From assembly GCF_900100195.1 (NCBI RefSeq), contig NZ_FNES01000022.1, positions 1-50,920 on the forward strand: a DNA stretch of 50,920 nucleotides, written 5' to 3'. The translations under genes were made by a program, and so were the position numbers. The DNA is from Billgrantia gudaonensis (GTDB taxonomy: Bacteria > Pseudomonadota > Gammaproteobacteria > Pseudomonadales > Halomonadaceae). The notes beneath the pieces were generated by a model that saw only the letters and a list, made by a program, of their open reading frames with translations, was not told the origin of the DNA and made no database searches. Of the stretch, positions 16,811-24,208 are shown one piece after another (position 1 is the first letter of the stretch; each line of letters begins with the position of its first letter).

Positions 16811-17280
16811 TGGACGAGCCGTTGCTGTGGCTGGCCACCGGTTTCGGCACGGGACTCTCCCCCTGGGCCTCCGGCACCATCGGTTCCCTGCTGGGCCTGC
16901 CGCTCGCCTGGTGGCTGCTGGGGCGCTCGCGTCGCCGCCAACAGGCCATGATCGCGCTGCTGCTGGCGGCCGCCGTGCCGCTCTGCCATCAGGCATCGAT
17001 TCAGTTGGGTGGCAAGGACGATGGCCGCATCGTGCTCGACGAGATCGTCGCCTTTCCGCTGGCCACTCTGGGCCAGGCGGCGGCGCGTCAGCCCCTGGTT
17101 CTGGGCGGTGCTTTCGTCGTTTATCGGGTGTTCGACGGTGCCAAGCCGCCGCCGGTGGCGCAGGTCGAGGGGGTGCCCGGCGGTCTGGGCATCGTGCTGG
17201 ACGACGGCGTTGCCGCCGCTATGACCTGGCTGGTGATGGCGGCGACTCGGCCTCTGTGGCGGCGGCGCCAGGCGAGCTGA
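16810..17280 (+). CDS. pgpA: Phosphatidylglycerophosphatase A (PgpA family)
   Basis: 156-residue inner-membrane phosphatase that makes phosphatidylglycerol from phosphatidylglycerophosphate. Family motifs are complete: GFGTGLSPWASGTIGSLLG at the N-terminus, GRIVLDEIVAFPL, YRVFDGAKPPPV and GGLGIVLDDGVAAA near the end. pgpA is often found beside thiL; here it is coupled to the DUF533 gene, so this may be a second copy. Its last 62 bases overlap the 3' end of the convergent PhoD-like gene. Confidence 0.88.
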   Translation: MDEPLLWLATGFGTGLSPWASGTIGSLLGLPLAWWLLGRSRRRQQAMIALLLAAAVPLCHQASIQLGGKDDGRIVLDEIVAFPLATLGQAAARQPLVLGGAFVVYRVFDGAKPPPVAQVEGVPGGLGIVLDDGVAAAMTWLVMAATRPLWRRRQAS

Positions 17281-19210
17281 GTGGCGGTGGAAAATCGACG
17301 TCGAAACCGCGTGCGTCGAGCTGGCGAATCGCCTGGGGTCGCCCTTCGGCGTCGATGTCGACCAGCCCGATGCCGCTGCCGTTCCATAGGCGTTCCCCGG
17401 CCTTTGCCCGGTCAGGGTCGCGTGGGGTGACGGCCATGCGCCGGCGCTTGGTGAACCAGTTGAGCGGCGAGCGCGGTGCATAGAGCCAGCGGTTGGCACG
17501 GTCGAACCAGTCGAGCAGGGTGTCGGGAAAGGCGTTCTTGATGCCGCTGGAGGTGATCTGCCATAGGCGCGGCCCTGCCTGGCGGTGCCGGATGCGGATG
17601 TCGTAGGCGAAGGAGTAGTGCACGTCGCCGGAGAGGATGACGTAGTTGCCCGGCGTGCGCGAGTGGCGAAAGATGTTGAGCATCACGCTGGCGGCTCCGC
17701 GATGCGCCATCCAGTTCTCGGCGTCCACCAGTAGCGGCCTGCCGGCCAGGGTGAAGAGCTTCTGGATTCCCTCGATCAGCTTCACGCCGAACATGGGGGC
17801 CGGTGAGACGATGATCACTGCCGGGGCGCCGAGCAGCGCCTGCTGCATCTCGGTGAGCGCCTCCCAGTCCATCAGCCCCGAGGGGCGCTTGGGGTTGCGT
17901 TCGCTGCGCCAGCGGCGGGTGCGGGTATCCAGCACCAGCAGCGGCGGGTCGCCGGGAATGCGGTACTCCCAGCCGGGGAAGCGCAGCAGGCGCTGGATCA
18001 GCGCGTCCTGAGCGGTACGGTCGAGCCAGCCGTCACGTTCGCGGGCTTGTCCGAGCAGTTCTCCACTCTCTGCCACCAGCGGTGCAAGACGCTCGGGGTC
18101 GTTGCCCCAGCCCTGGCATAGCAGGTAGCCAATCAGGGCATTGCCGAGGATGCGCCGCGAGAAGGGGTGTTCGTAGGCGCACTGCTCCCAGTCGGCGGTG
18201 AGGTTCCAGTCGTCGGTGATGTCGTGGTCGTCGAAGATCATCAGCGTCGGCAGGTGGGCGAGTAGCCGGGCCACGGCGGGAAGCCCCGCGACGAAGCGCT
18301 CGATGATCGCTTCTTCCTTGCCAAAGAGGGCTGTCTGAACGTCGTCCAGCCTGGGCGTGACAGGCGCGATGATCTGCCAGGGCGTGGGCGACCAAACCAG
18401 CAGGTACATGGCGATGACCTCGGCGAAGGTCATCAGGTGGTTGTGTGCGTTGGCCGAGGTGAATACCGGCTTGCGCACGCCGCCGAAGAAACGCTCGCGC
18501 AGGGCGGCGCTGCTTTCGATATCGGGCAGGAGTGCCTCGCGACGATAGTAGGTGGTGTCGGCGACGTAGAGCGCCTGACTGTCGGCGACCGTGGCGCCTT
18601 CCAGGCTTTCGTCGAACAGCTCCAGCCGGCGGATCAGCGCATGGATGGCGGCCAGCATCGGCCCGGCCACGTCGTCGGCGTAGACCTGGTCTCCGGTCAT
18701 CAGCAGCCATGCCGGCCGTTCCTCGGGTGTCTCGCGCCGTTCGGCGAGCCAGGCGTCGGCGCGCACCAGGCCGTCCGGCCCGTCGTGGTGAGGTTTGCGG
18801 CAGGAGCCGTGGAGCAGGCGGTGATGGCGTGTAGCGAGTACGAAGTCGGGGTGTGCCGCGCCTTCGTGCAGCAAGTGCGGGGCCCAGTCGGCGATGCCTG
18901 GCTCGCTCGGGGCATCGTCGATCTTGAGGTCGTAGGCGATGGGCACGCCGGTGGGCAGGGGCGTGGCAAGGCTGACATCGATCAGGTGCAGCCAGGCGTG
19001 GCGGCCCAACGGTAGACACTTCAGGCGCTCTTCGCCCAGGCTCAGGCGGCGCGGGGGTGCCCCTTCCGGACGTACCATGAGAGTGAGCTCCAGCGATCTC
19101 GAGCCCACCAGCCACAGCGTCAGGCGATCTGGAGCCAGACGCCGCAGGAGGGGGCCGCAGAGAACGTCGGGAAGCGCGTCGTGGGCGGTATCGGAAGACG
19201 TCACTGTCAC
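17219..19210 (-). CDS. PhoD-like alkaline phosphatase / metallophosphatase
   Basis: 663-residue protein. Metallophosphatase motifs are MTGDQVYADDV, FDDHDITDDWNL and LSGDVHYSFAYDI, as in PhoD-related enzymes that hydrolyse phosphodi- and monoesters. No signal peptide or Tat motif is seen, so it is probably cytoplasmic, unlike classical secreted PhoD. I place the start at GTG 19208-19210 with GGAGG seven bases upstream; an ATG at 19282 gives a longer, poorly supported N-terminus. Its 3' end overlaps pgpA on the opposite strand by 62 bp. Confidence 0.85.
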   Translation of the reverse strand: MTVTSSDTAHDALPDVLCGPLLRRLAPDRLTLWLVGSRSLELTLMVRPEGAPPRRLSLGEERLKCLPLGRHAWLHLIDVSLATPLPTGVPIAYDLKIDDAPSEPGIADWAPHLLHEGAAHPDFVLATRHHRLLHGSCRKPHHDGPDGLVRADAWLAERRETPEERPAWLLMTGDQVYADDVAGPMLAAIHALIRRLELFDESLEGATVADSQALYVADTTYYRREALLPDIESSAALRERFFGGVRKPVFTSANAHNHLMTFAEVIAMYLLVWSPTPWQIIAPVTPRLDDVQTALFGKEEAIIERFVAGLPAVARLLAHLPTLMIFDDHDITDDWNLTADWEQCAYEHPFSRRILGNALIGYLLCQGWGNDPERLAPLVAESGELLGQARERDGWLDRTAQDALIQRLLRFPGWEYRIPGDPPLLVLDTRTRRWRSERNPKRPSGLMDWEALTEMQQALLGAPAVIIVSPAPMFGVKLIEGIQKLFTLAGRPLLVDAENWMAHRGAASVMLNIFRHSRTPGNYVILSGDVHYSFAYDIRIRHRQAGPRLWQITSSGIKNAFPDTLLDWFDRANRWLYAPRSPLNWFTKRRRMAVTPRDPDRAKAGERLWNGSGIGLVDIDAEGRPQAIRQLDARGFDVDFPPPLSSPGAAATEAESPPSPARS

Positions 19211-19290
19211 GCTGCGGCCTCCAGGTGTGGCGGTTCGAATTCCATGGTAACGGAAGCGGAGTAGCTGGGGGAGTCGCCGCAAGGGACTGC

Positions 19291-19322
19291 TTGACCCTTG
19301 TGTTACCCAAAGGTTCTAGGCT
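19291..19322 (+). promoter_or_regulatory. Candidate MerR-type promoter of the UPF0718 permease gene
   Basis: TTGACC (19291-19296) and TAGGCT (19317-19322) are separated by 20 bp. This over-long spacer is characteristic of promoters activated by MerR-family metal sensors. Within it an imperfect dyad, ACCCTT and AAAGGTT, resembles the layout of CueR/ZntR-type sites. No merR gene is in the window. Tentative. Confidence 0.35.
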
Positions 19323-19340
19323 GATGGACTGAATCGTCGC

Positions 19341-19363
19341 CCCACGGCATCCGTTGCCGTGGG
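19341..19363 (+). other. Hairpin in the 5' leader of the UPF0718 permease gene
   Basis: Perfect 9 bp inverted repeat CCCACGGCA / TGCCGTGGG with a five-base loop. It lies between the candidate promoter and the ribosome binding site (GGAGG at about 19379). There is no U-tract, so it is more likely a leader or mRNA-stability structure than a terminator. Confidence 0.55.
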
Positions 19364-19391
19364 CGCTCCTTCTCTGCTGGAGGTTTCGTCT

Positions 19392-20621
19392 ATGGATGCT
19401 TTCCTGCCGCTATGGAACGAGGCGGCGCTCACCAGTCTGGGGTTCTTCTGGATGGCGCTGTGGGCCTTTGCCCTGGGTTATTTGATCAGCAGCCTGATTC
19501 AGGTGCTGGTGACCCAGGAGCGCATGCAGCGCACCATGGGCACGGGGGGACCGCGCAGCATGCTGCTGGGCACGCTGTTCGGGTTCATCTCCAGTTCCTG
19601 CAGCTTCGCCGCCCTGGCGACCACGCGCACGCTCTTTCAGAAAGGCGCAGGGTTGGCGCCTTCGCTGGCCTTCCTGCTGGCGTCCACCAATCTCGTGGTG
19701 GAGCTTGGCTTCGTGATCGCTCTCTTCCTCGGCTGGCCTTTCGTGGTGGGCGAGTACGTCGGTGGTGTGTTGCTGATCCTGTTGACGTGGGCACTCGTTT
19801 GGCTCACGCGGCCCGAGCGTCTGATCGCCCGCGTTCGCGAGCGCCTGGGGGCGGACTCGGAAGAAACGGCAAGCCAGGCCCCGGACTGGCGGCGCAAGCT
19901 CGCCAGCCGCCAGGGTTGGCAGGAGATCGGCCAGACCTATGTCATGGAGTGGCAGATGGTCTGGAAGGACGTGCTGATCGGATTCACCGTGGCCGGCGTC
20001 ATCGCGGCTTTCGTGCCTGAGGCCTTCTTCCAGTCGCTGTTCCTGGGAGCCGGGGATGGCGAGCCGGATTTTCTGGAGCTGCTCGCCCAGGCGCTGGTGG
20101 GCCCCGTGGCGGCCTTCTTCACCTTCATCGGCTCCATGGGCAATATCCCGCTGGCGGCGGTGCTCTTCGACAATGGCGTCAGTTTCGCCGGGGTGATGGC
20201 CTTCATCTTTTCCGACCTGGTGGTTCTGCCGGTGCTGCGCATCAACGCGACCTACTACGGCTGGCGCATGGCGCTCTACATCCTGGCGCTATTGCTCACC
20301 ACCCTGGTGGTGACCGCCTTGCTGCTGCACTACGGCATGGCCTGGCTCGGCTGGCTGCCGAGCGGCAGTGGCTCGGCGTCCGTCACCCAGCGCGACTTCT
20401 TCGCGATCAACTACGGTTTCTTCCTCAACCTGGTCTTCCTGGCGGGTTCGGCGGCCCTGGTCGGTCTGTGGTGGCGAGCGCGTCGAGCCGGTGGCGGTCA
20501 TCATCACCATCACCACGGGGGTGGCGCCTCGCTGGGAACGCGCATCCTGCAGGGCCTCGTGGTTCTCGCCGTTGCCTGGCTGGCGGGAGGCGTGCTGGTG
20601 GCGCCGCTGACAACGGGTTGA
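19392..20621 (+). CDS. Permease of the UPF0718 (DUF318/YraQ) family with natural His6 tract
   Basis: 409-residue membrane protein with about 10 helices. It carries the family's SSSCS motif (residues 68-72), the following LATTRTLFQKGA, and the mirrored IGSMGNIPLAAVLFDNGVSFAGVMAF in the second half. Homologues are annotated as two-component or metal/metalloid permeases; transport has not been shown for most. A cytoplasmic-looking loop before the last helix contains six consecutive histidines flanked by glycines (codons at 20499-20516), a plausible metal-binding site. ATG at 19392 follows a GGAGG site. Confidence 0.85.
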   Translation: MDAFLPLWNEAALTSLGFFWMALWAFALGYLISSLIQVLVTQERMQRTMGTGGPRSMLLGTLFGFISSSCSFAALATTRTLFQKGAGLAPSLAFLLASTNLVVELGFVIALFLGWPFVVGEYVGGVLLILLTWALVWLTRPERLIARVRERLGADSEETASQAPDWRRKLASRQGWQEIGQTYVMEWQMVWKDVLIGFTVAGVIAAFVPEAFFQSLFLGAGDGEPDFLELLAQALVGPVAAFFTFIGSMGNIPLAAVLFDNGVSFAGVMAFIFSDLVVLPVLRINATYYGWRMALYILALLLTTLVVTALLLHYGMAWLGWLPSGSGSASVTQRDFFAINYGFFLNLVFLAGSAALVGLWWRARRAGGGHHHHHHGGGASLGTRILQGLVVLAVAWLAGGVLVAPLTTG

Positions 20622-20740
20622 GGCATTTGCGGTCGCGCCAAGGCGTCGACCCTTGCCCGCTACACCGCACTGGCAGCGAGCCCCGTGACCGACTAGGCTG
20701 GCAGCGTTTCGTTCACGATTGGCCGATGGAGGCGCTGTCC

Positions 20741-21307
20741 ATGCTGGTGATGATTCTGGGGTTGGTGATCTTTCTGGGGGTGCATTCGGTGCGCATCGTG
20801 GCCGACGATTGGCGTAGCGCTCAAATTGCACGCCTGGGCGAGCTGCCCTGGAAAGGGCTCTATTCGCTGGTATCGATCGTGGGGCTGGCCATCGCCATCT
20901 GGGGCTACGGCCAGATGCGCCTCGACCCCGTCTGGGTATGGCAGCCGCCGGTGGCATTGCGCCATCTCGTGGCCTTGCTGATGATCCCGGCATTCATCAT
21001 GCTGGTGGCCGCCTACGTACCGGGCAATGCCATCCAGACCAAGCTGGGCCATCCCATGATCCTGGCCGTGAAGGTCTGGGCCTTCGCCCACCTGCTGGCC
21101 AATGGCCGGCTGGGCGACATCGTCTTCTTCGGTGCCTTCCTGCTGTGGGCGGTCTTCGATTTCCGCGCTGCGCGGCGTCGTGGCCGCCCGGAGCGGCCCG
21201 CTCCGCGGATGGCTGCGACCATCGCTACGGTGATCGTCGGCGTGCTCGCCTATTACCTCTTCGCCATCCACCTTCATGTCTGGGTGACCGGCGTGCCGGT
21301 GATGTAG
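20741..21307 (+). CDS. NnrU family membrane protein
   Basis: 188-residue inner-membrane protein with about six helices. The N-terminal LGLVIFLGVHSVRI and the central GHPMILAVKVWAFAHLLANG are NnrU hallmarks. The family was named from a nitric-oxide-related locus in Rhodobacter and is related to the Z-ISO zeta-carotene isomerase; its bacterial role is unsettled. The ATG at 20741 has GGAGG eight bases upstream; another in-frame ATG lies at 20726. A TAGGCT -10-like hexamer is at 20694-20699. Confidence 0.85.
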   Translation: MLVMILGLVIFLGVHSVRIVADDWRSAQIARLGELPWKGLYSLVSIVGLAIAIWGYGQMRLDPVWVWQPPVALRHLVALLMIPAFIMLVAAYVPGNAIQTKLGHPMILAVKVWAFAHLLANGRLGDIVFFGAFLLWAVFDFRAARRRGRPERPAPRMAATIATVIVGVLAYYLFAIHLHVWVTGVPVM

Positions 21308-21313
21308 GGGGCC

Positions 21314-21550
21314 TCAGCTCAACGTGGCCTCCGGTCGTGTTGGCAGCCAGACATGGGCGGCCAGACCGCCGAGCGGCGAGACGTCGAGGCACAGGCGTCC
21401 GCCGTAGAGATTCGCCAATTCGTTGATGATGGCCAGGCCAAGGCCGCTCCCGGGGTGCCGTTGGTCGAGACGGGCACCGCGTGCCAGGGCCTGCCGGCGC
21501 TCATCCACGCCACGGCCCGGTGCGAGAGACTCGTGTCGGGCCCGTTTCAT
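21314..21550 (-). pseudogene. Relic of a sensor histidine kinase (C-terminal ATP-binding lobe)
   Basis: About 78 codons remain. They encode the end of a HATPase_c domain, with GVDERRQALARG, the G2 box PGSGLGLAIINELANLYGG and the final strand. The H box, N box, membrane helices and sensor are absent, and the sequence upstream of 21550 does not continue the family. An isolated C-terminal lobe cannot autophosphorylate. It is probably the remains of a deleted second kinase gene. Confidence 0.7.
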
Positions 21551-21594
21551 GACGAAGAATTCCCATCGGTCTCGATACGGCTGCTAAGGCCGTC

Positions 21595-21879
21595 TCAGGC
21601 CATGAAATGAAAGCCTGCCAGGGTGATCAGGCTGGCCAGTATCAGACTGTTGGCCTCCTCCAGCCTCTCCTCATCCCTCCAGCATCCATGGTGCAACAGC
21701 ACGACCGCCGCGGCTCCGAGGCTGACCAGTCCAAGCGGTAGTTCTATCGGCTCCCAGCCAGCCCCCAGCACGCCCGCGGCCAGCAACAGCACGCCGGCCG
21801 AGATCAGCAGGGCGACCCAGCCCTGGGTCTTCCTGGAAAATGAAGCCGAGTCGAAGGTGTCGATCGTTGCCATGTTCAC
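21595..21879 (-). CDS. Small two-helix membrane protein, unknown family
   Basis: About 94 residues. A short N-terminal polar segment is followed by two hydrophobic helices (VALLISAGVLLLAAGVLGAG and ELPLGLVSLGAAAVVLL), then a Cys- and acid-containing stretch (HHGCWRDEERLEEANS) and a third weakly hydrophobic segment. I do not recognise the family. GTG at 21877-21879 is preferred because AAGGAG lies seven bases upstream; ATG at 21873 is the alternative. A perfect CTTAAG-N5-CTTAAG site lies 64-80 bp upstream, so it is probably under the control of the adjacent two-component system. Confidence 0.65.
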   Translation of the reverse strand: MNMATIDTFDSASFSRKTQGWVALLISAGVLLLAAGVLGAGWEPIELPLGLVSLGAAAVVLLHHGCWRDEERLEEANSLILASLITLAGFHFMA

Positions 21880-21942
21880 AGTGGGGCTCCTTGTACCGGT
21901 CGGCGGCAGTATTGCCACTACCTGTGATGCTGGCGGTGTTCT

Positions 21943-21959
21943 CTTAAGGCTTGCTTAAG
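21943..21959. promoter_or_regulatory. PmrA-box-like site upstream of the small membrane protein gene
   Basis: CTTAAG, five bases, CTTAAG. This matches the published PmrA/BasR box pattern YTTAAK-N5-YTTAAK exactly. Each half-site is itself a palindrome, so the site reads the same way from either strand. It lies upstream of the minus-strand gene starting at 21879 and downstream of the sensor kinase gene. A near-identical site precedes the glycosyltransferase operon at 25415-25431. The rest of the 21960-22121 gap shows nothing recognisable. Confidence 0.65.
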
Positions 21960-22121
21960 TGCGGATGACCGCTTGGTGACATTGCCGCTTGGCATCAGTG
22001 CCAAGACGCCTCGCTCGCCGAGAATCGCATCCACCCCCGGCTGATCGAGCCGCACGAGAAGCGGCCCGGGCTCTGACTCCGTCTCTGCGGGCCGCCAGAA
22101 GATCTGCCACTGTTCGTGGGA

Positions 22122-23531
22122 TCATCGCGTGGAGAACGAAACGGGATTCGCCCGGCTGCGGGGCAATGTCGCCTCGACACGTAAGCCGCCGCCGGGTGCT
22201 TCGTCCAGGGTGAGCCGGCCACCATGGCGGTCGATCAGGCGCTCGACGATGGAGAGTCCGAGGCCGGCACCGGCCCCTGGGCCGAGGCGATGGAAGCGTT
22301 CCAGGACGCGTTCGCGTTCCGCTGCGGGAATGCCGGGGCCCTGGTCGTCCACGCGCAGGGTCAGGCGGATGTCGTCGGCCTTCAGGGTAACCATCACGGC
22401 GCCGCCGTCCGGGGTGTAGCGAAGGGCATTGCCGACCAGATTCTGTATCAGGGTGTCGATGGCGCCCGGCTCGGCCTCGAGGTGCCAGTCGCTTGCTTCA
22501 TCGGCCTTCAGTTCCAGTGTCTGATGGCGTTCGATGGCCAGTGGTGAAAGCTCGACCAGCGCTTCGCGGACTTCGATCAACAGGTTGGTGTCGGGGAGCT
22601 CGGTCGGGCCTTCTTCCTCTTCGGGGTCCAGGCGAGCCAGGGTCAGCAACTGGGAGACCAGCCGGATGGTACGGGCCACGCCCGAGCGCAGTTCCTCCAG
22701 CGCCTCGCGGCGGTCATTGGGGGTTTCGGCAGTCAGGGCGTTCTGGGCGTGCAGATCGAGTAACGTCAAAGGCGTACGCAGCTCATGGGCAGCGTCGGCA
22801 ATGAAGCGCTTCTCGCGCACTCGCAGCCCACGGATGCGCTCCAGAAGGCGGTTCAGCGCGTCGACGATGATGGCCAGTTCGAGGGGCAGAGGGTGGACTT
22901 CCAGCGGCTGCAGGTTGTGCGGGGTGCGGTGGCGGATTGCCTCTGCAAGACGCGACAGAGGGCGAAGGCCCCAGCCGGTTGCCCACCACAGCACCATCAC
23001 CAGCAGCGGCAGACCGATCAGGTCAGGCAGCAGGGTGCGCAGGGCCATGGCGCGGGTCAGCTCACCGCGCACGTCGCTGCGCTCGGCCACCATGACCCGG
23101 CGCGACGAGTCGGCGACATCGAGCACGTAGACCCGCCAGTCGCGATCCGCCACTCTGCTGTCGACGTAACCCGGGGGACGGTCAGTGAAGGGCTCCGACG
23201 GGGCGCTAGCCGAGCGCAGCACCAGGCGCCCTTCCTCCCACAGCTGGAAGGCCAGCTTGCTCTCGTAGCGGTGGCCGGCGAAGCGCTTGTCCGACTGCTC
23301 GGCGCGCAGCAAGGCGCTCTCCAAGCTGGCCAGTAAAGCTTTGCGCTGATCGTCCGGTAGCGGCGCCTGTATCAGGCCCTCCAGCAGGCGTGCGCTCTGG
23401 GCCAGGTTGGCGTCGTAGAGCTCCTCTATCTCATGGGCAGCATAGCGATAGCTGACCAGGCCGATGGCCAGCATGCTGACGGTGAAGGCCAGGATCACCC
23501 ATCCCAACGTACGGCGGCGGATGGAGCTCAT
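22122..23531 (-). CDS. Sensor histidine kinase (QseC/PmrB/TctE type)
   Basis: 469-residue membrane kinase. A first helix at about 10-28 is followed by a short periplasmic 2CSK_N-type sensor to about 165, a second helix (about 167-188), a HAMP-like linker, a HisKA domain with His249 in AADAAHELRTPLT-type context, and HATPase_c with NALRYTPDGG, DQGPGIP and GAGLGLSIV. The frame extends upstream into the regulator gene, but the ATG at 23531 overlapping the regulator's TGA by four bases is the natural start. With the response regulator it should sense an envelope signal and control the sites described at 21943 and 25415. Confidence 0.93.
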   Translation of the reverse strand: MSSIRRRTLGWVILAFTVSMLAIGLVSYRYAAHEIEELYDANLAQSARLLEGLIQAPLPDDQRKALLASLESALLRAEQSDKRFAGHRYESKLAFQLWEEGRLVLRSASAPSEPFTDRPPGYVDSRVADRDWRVYVLDVADSSRRVMVAERSDVRGELTRAMALRTLLPDLIGLPLLVMVLWWATGWGLRPLSRLAEAIRHRTPHNLQPLEVHPLPLELAIIVDALNRLLERIRGLRVREKRFIADAAHELRTPLTLLDLHAQNALTAETPNDRREALEELRSGVARTIRLVSQLLTLARLDPEEEEGPTELPDTNLLIEVREALVELSPLAIERHQTLELKADEASDWHLEAEPGAIDTLIQNLVGNALRYTPDGGAVMVTLKADDIRLTLRVDDQGPGIPAAERERVLERFHRLGPGAGAGLGLSIVERLIDRHGGRLTLDEAPGGGLRVEATLPRSRANPVSFSTR

Positions 23532-24208
23532 GACGACACGCCTCGCGGTTCCTTGTCCATCACGTAGCCGATGCCCCGCAGGGTGCGGATGAGCTCGGGG
23601 AATAGCTTGCGCCGCAGGTGATGGACGTGGACCTCGATGGCGTTGCTCGCCACGTCTTCGTCCCAGCCGTAGACCAGTCGGACCAGGGTGTCGCGGGTCA
23701 AGACCCGCCCCGGATGGCTCATGAACTCTTGCAGCAGGGTGAACTCTCGCCGCGACAGCTCGACGGGCTTGTCGAGATAATGCACGTCGTGGGTAGCGGG
23801 ATCCAGGCGAATGCCACGGCATGCCAGCACGCTGCTGACTTGTCCCTGGCTACGCCGCAGCAGAGCGCGCAGACGGGCCTTGAGCTCGGCGACTTCAAAG
23901 GGTTTGACCATGTAGTCGTCGGCGCCGACATCCAGACCGGCGATGCGGTCGTCGACGGCGTCGCGGGCAGTGAGCACCAGCACGGGCACACGATTTCCAC
24001 GCTGGCGGATCGCTTCCAGCACCTGCATGCCGTCCAGCCCCGGCAAACCCAGGTCGAGGACGACCGCGTCGAAAGGCTCGTCGCCCTGCAAGGCGGCCAA
24101 TGCTGTGTCGCCGTCAGCCAAGTGGTCCACGGTGTAGTGCTCGGGCTTGAGGGCCAGGCGGATGCCCGAGGCCAGGCTCGGATCATCTTCAACCAGCAGA
24201 ATACGCAT
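23528..24208 (-). CDS. OmpR/PhoB-family response regulator (QseB/PmrA type)
   Basis: 226 residues. The receiver domain has the acidic pair at residues 8-9, phospho-acceptor Asp52 in VVLDLGLPG, a conserved Thr in LTARD and Lys in MVKPF. The C-terminal winged helix ends with IRTLRGIGYVMD. Closest by motif to the QseB/PmrA/TctD group. It overlaps the glycosyltransferase gene by 20 bp and the kinase by 4 bp, so the three form one operon. Two PmrA-box-like sites nearby are its likely targets, including its own promoter. Confidence 0.93.
   Translation of the reverse strand: MRILLVEDDPSLASGIRLALKPEHYTVDHLADGDTALAALQGDEPFDAVVLDLGLPGLDGMQVLEAIRQRGNRVPVLVLTARDAVDDRIAGLDVGADDYMVKPFEVAELKARLRALLRRSQGQVSSVLACRGIRLDPATHDVHYLDKPVELSRREFTLLQEFMSHPGRVLTRDTLVRLVYGWDEDVASNAIEVHVHHLRRKLFPELIRTLRGIGYVMDKEPRGVSS

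Noticed and set aside
23532..23822. N-terminal extension of the sensor kinase frame
   Set aside because: It lies inside the response-regulator gene in another frame and has no domain. The ATG overlapping the regulator stop is the natural start.
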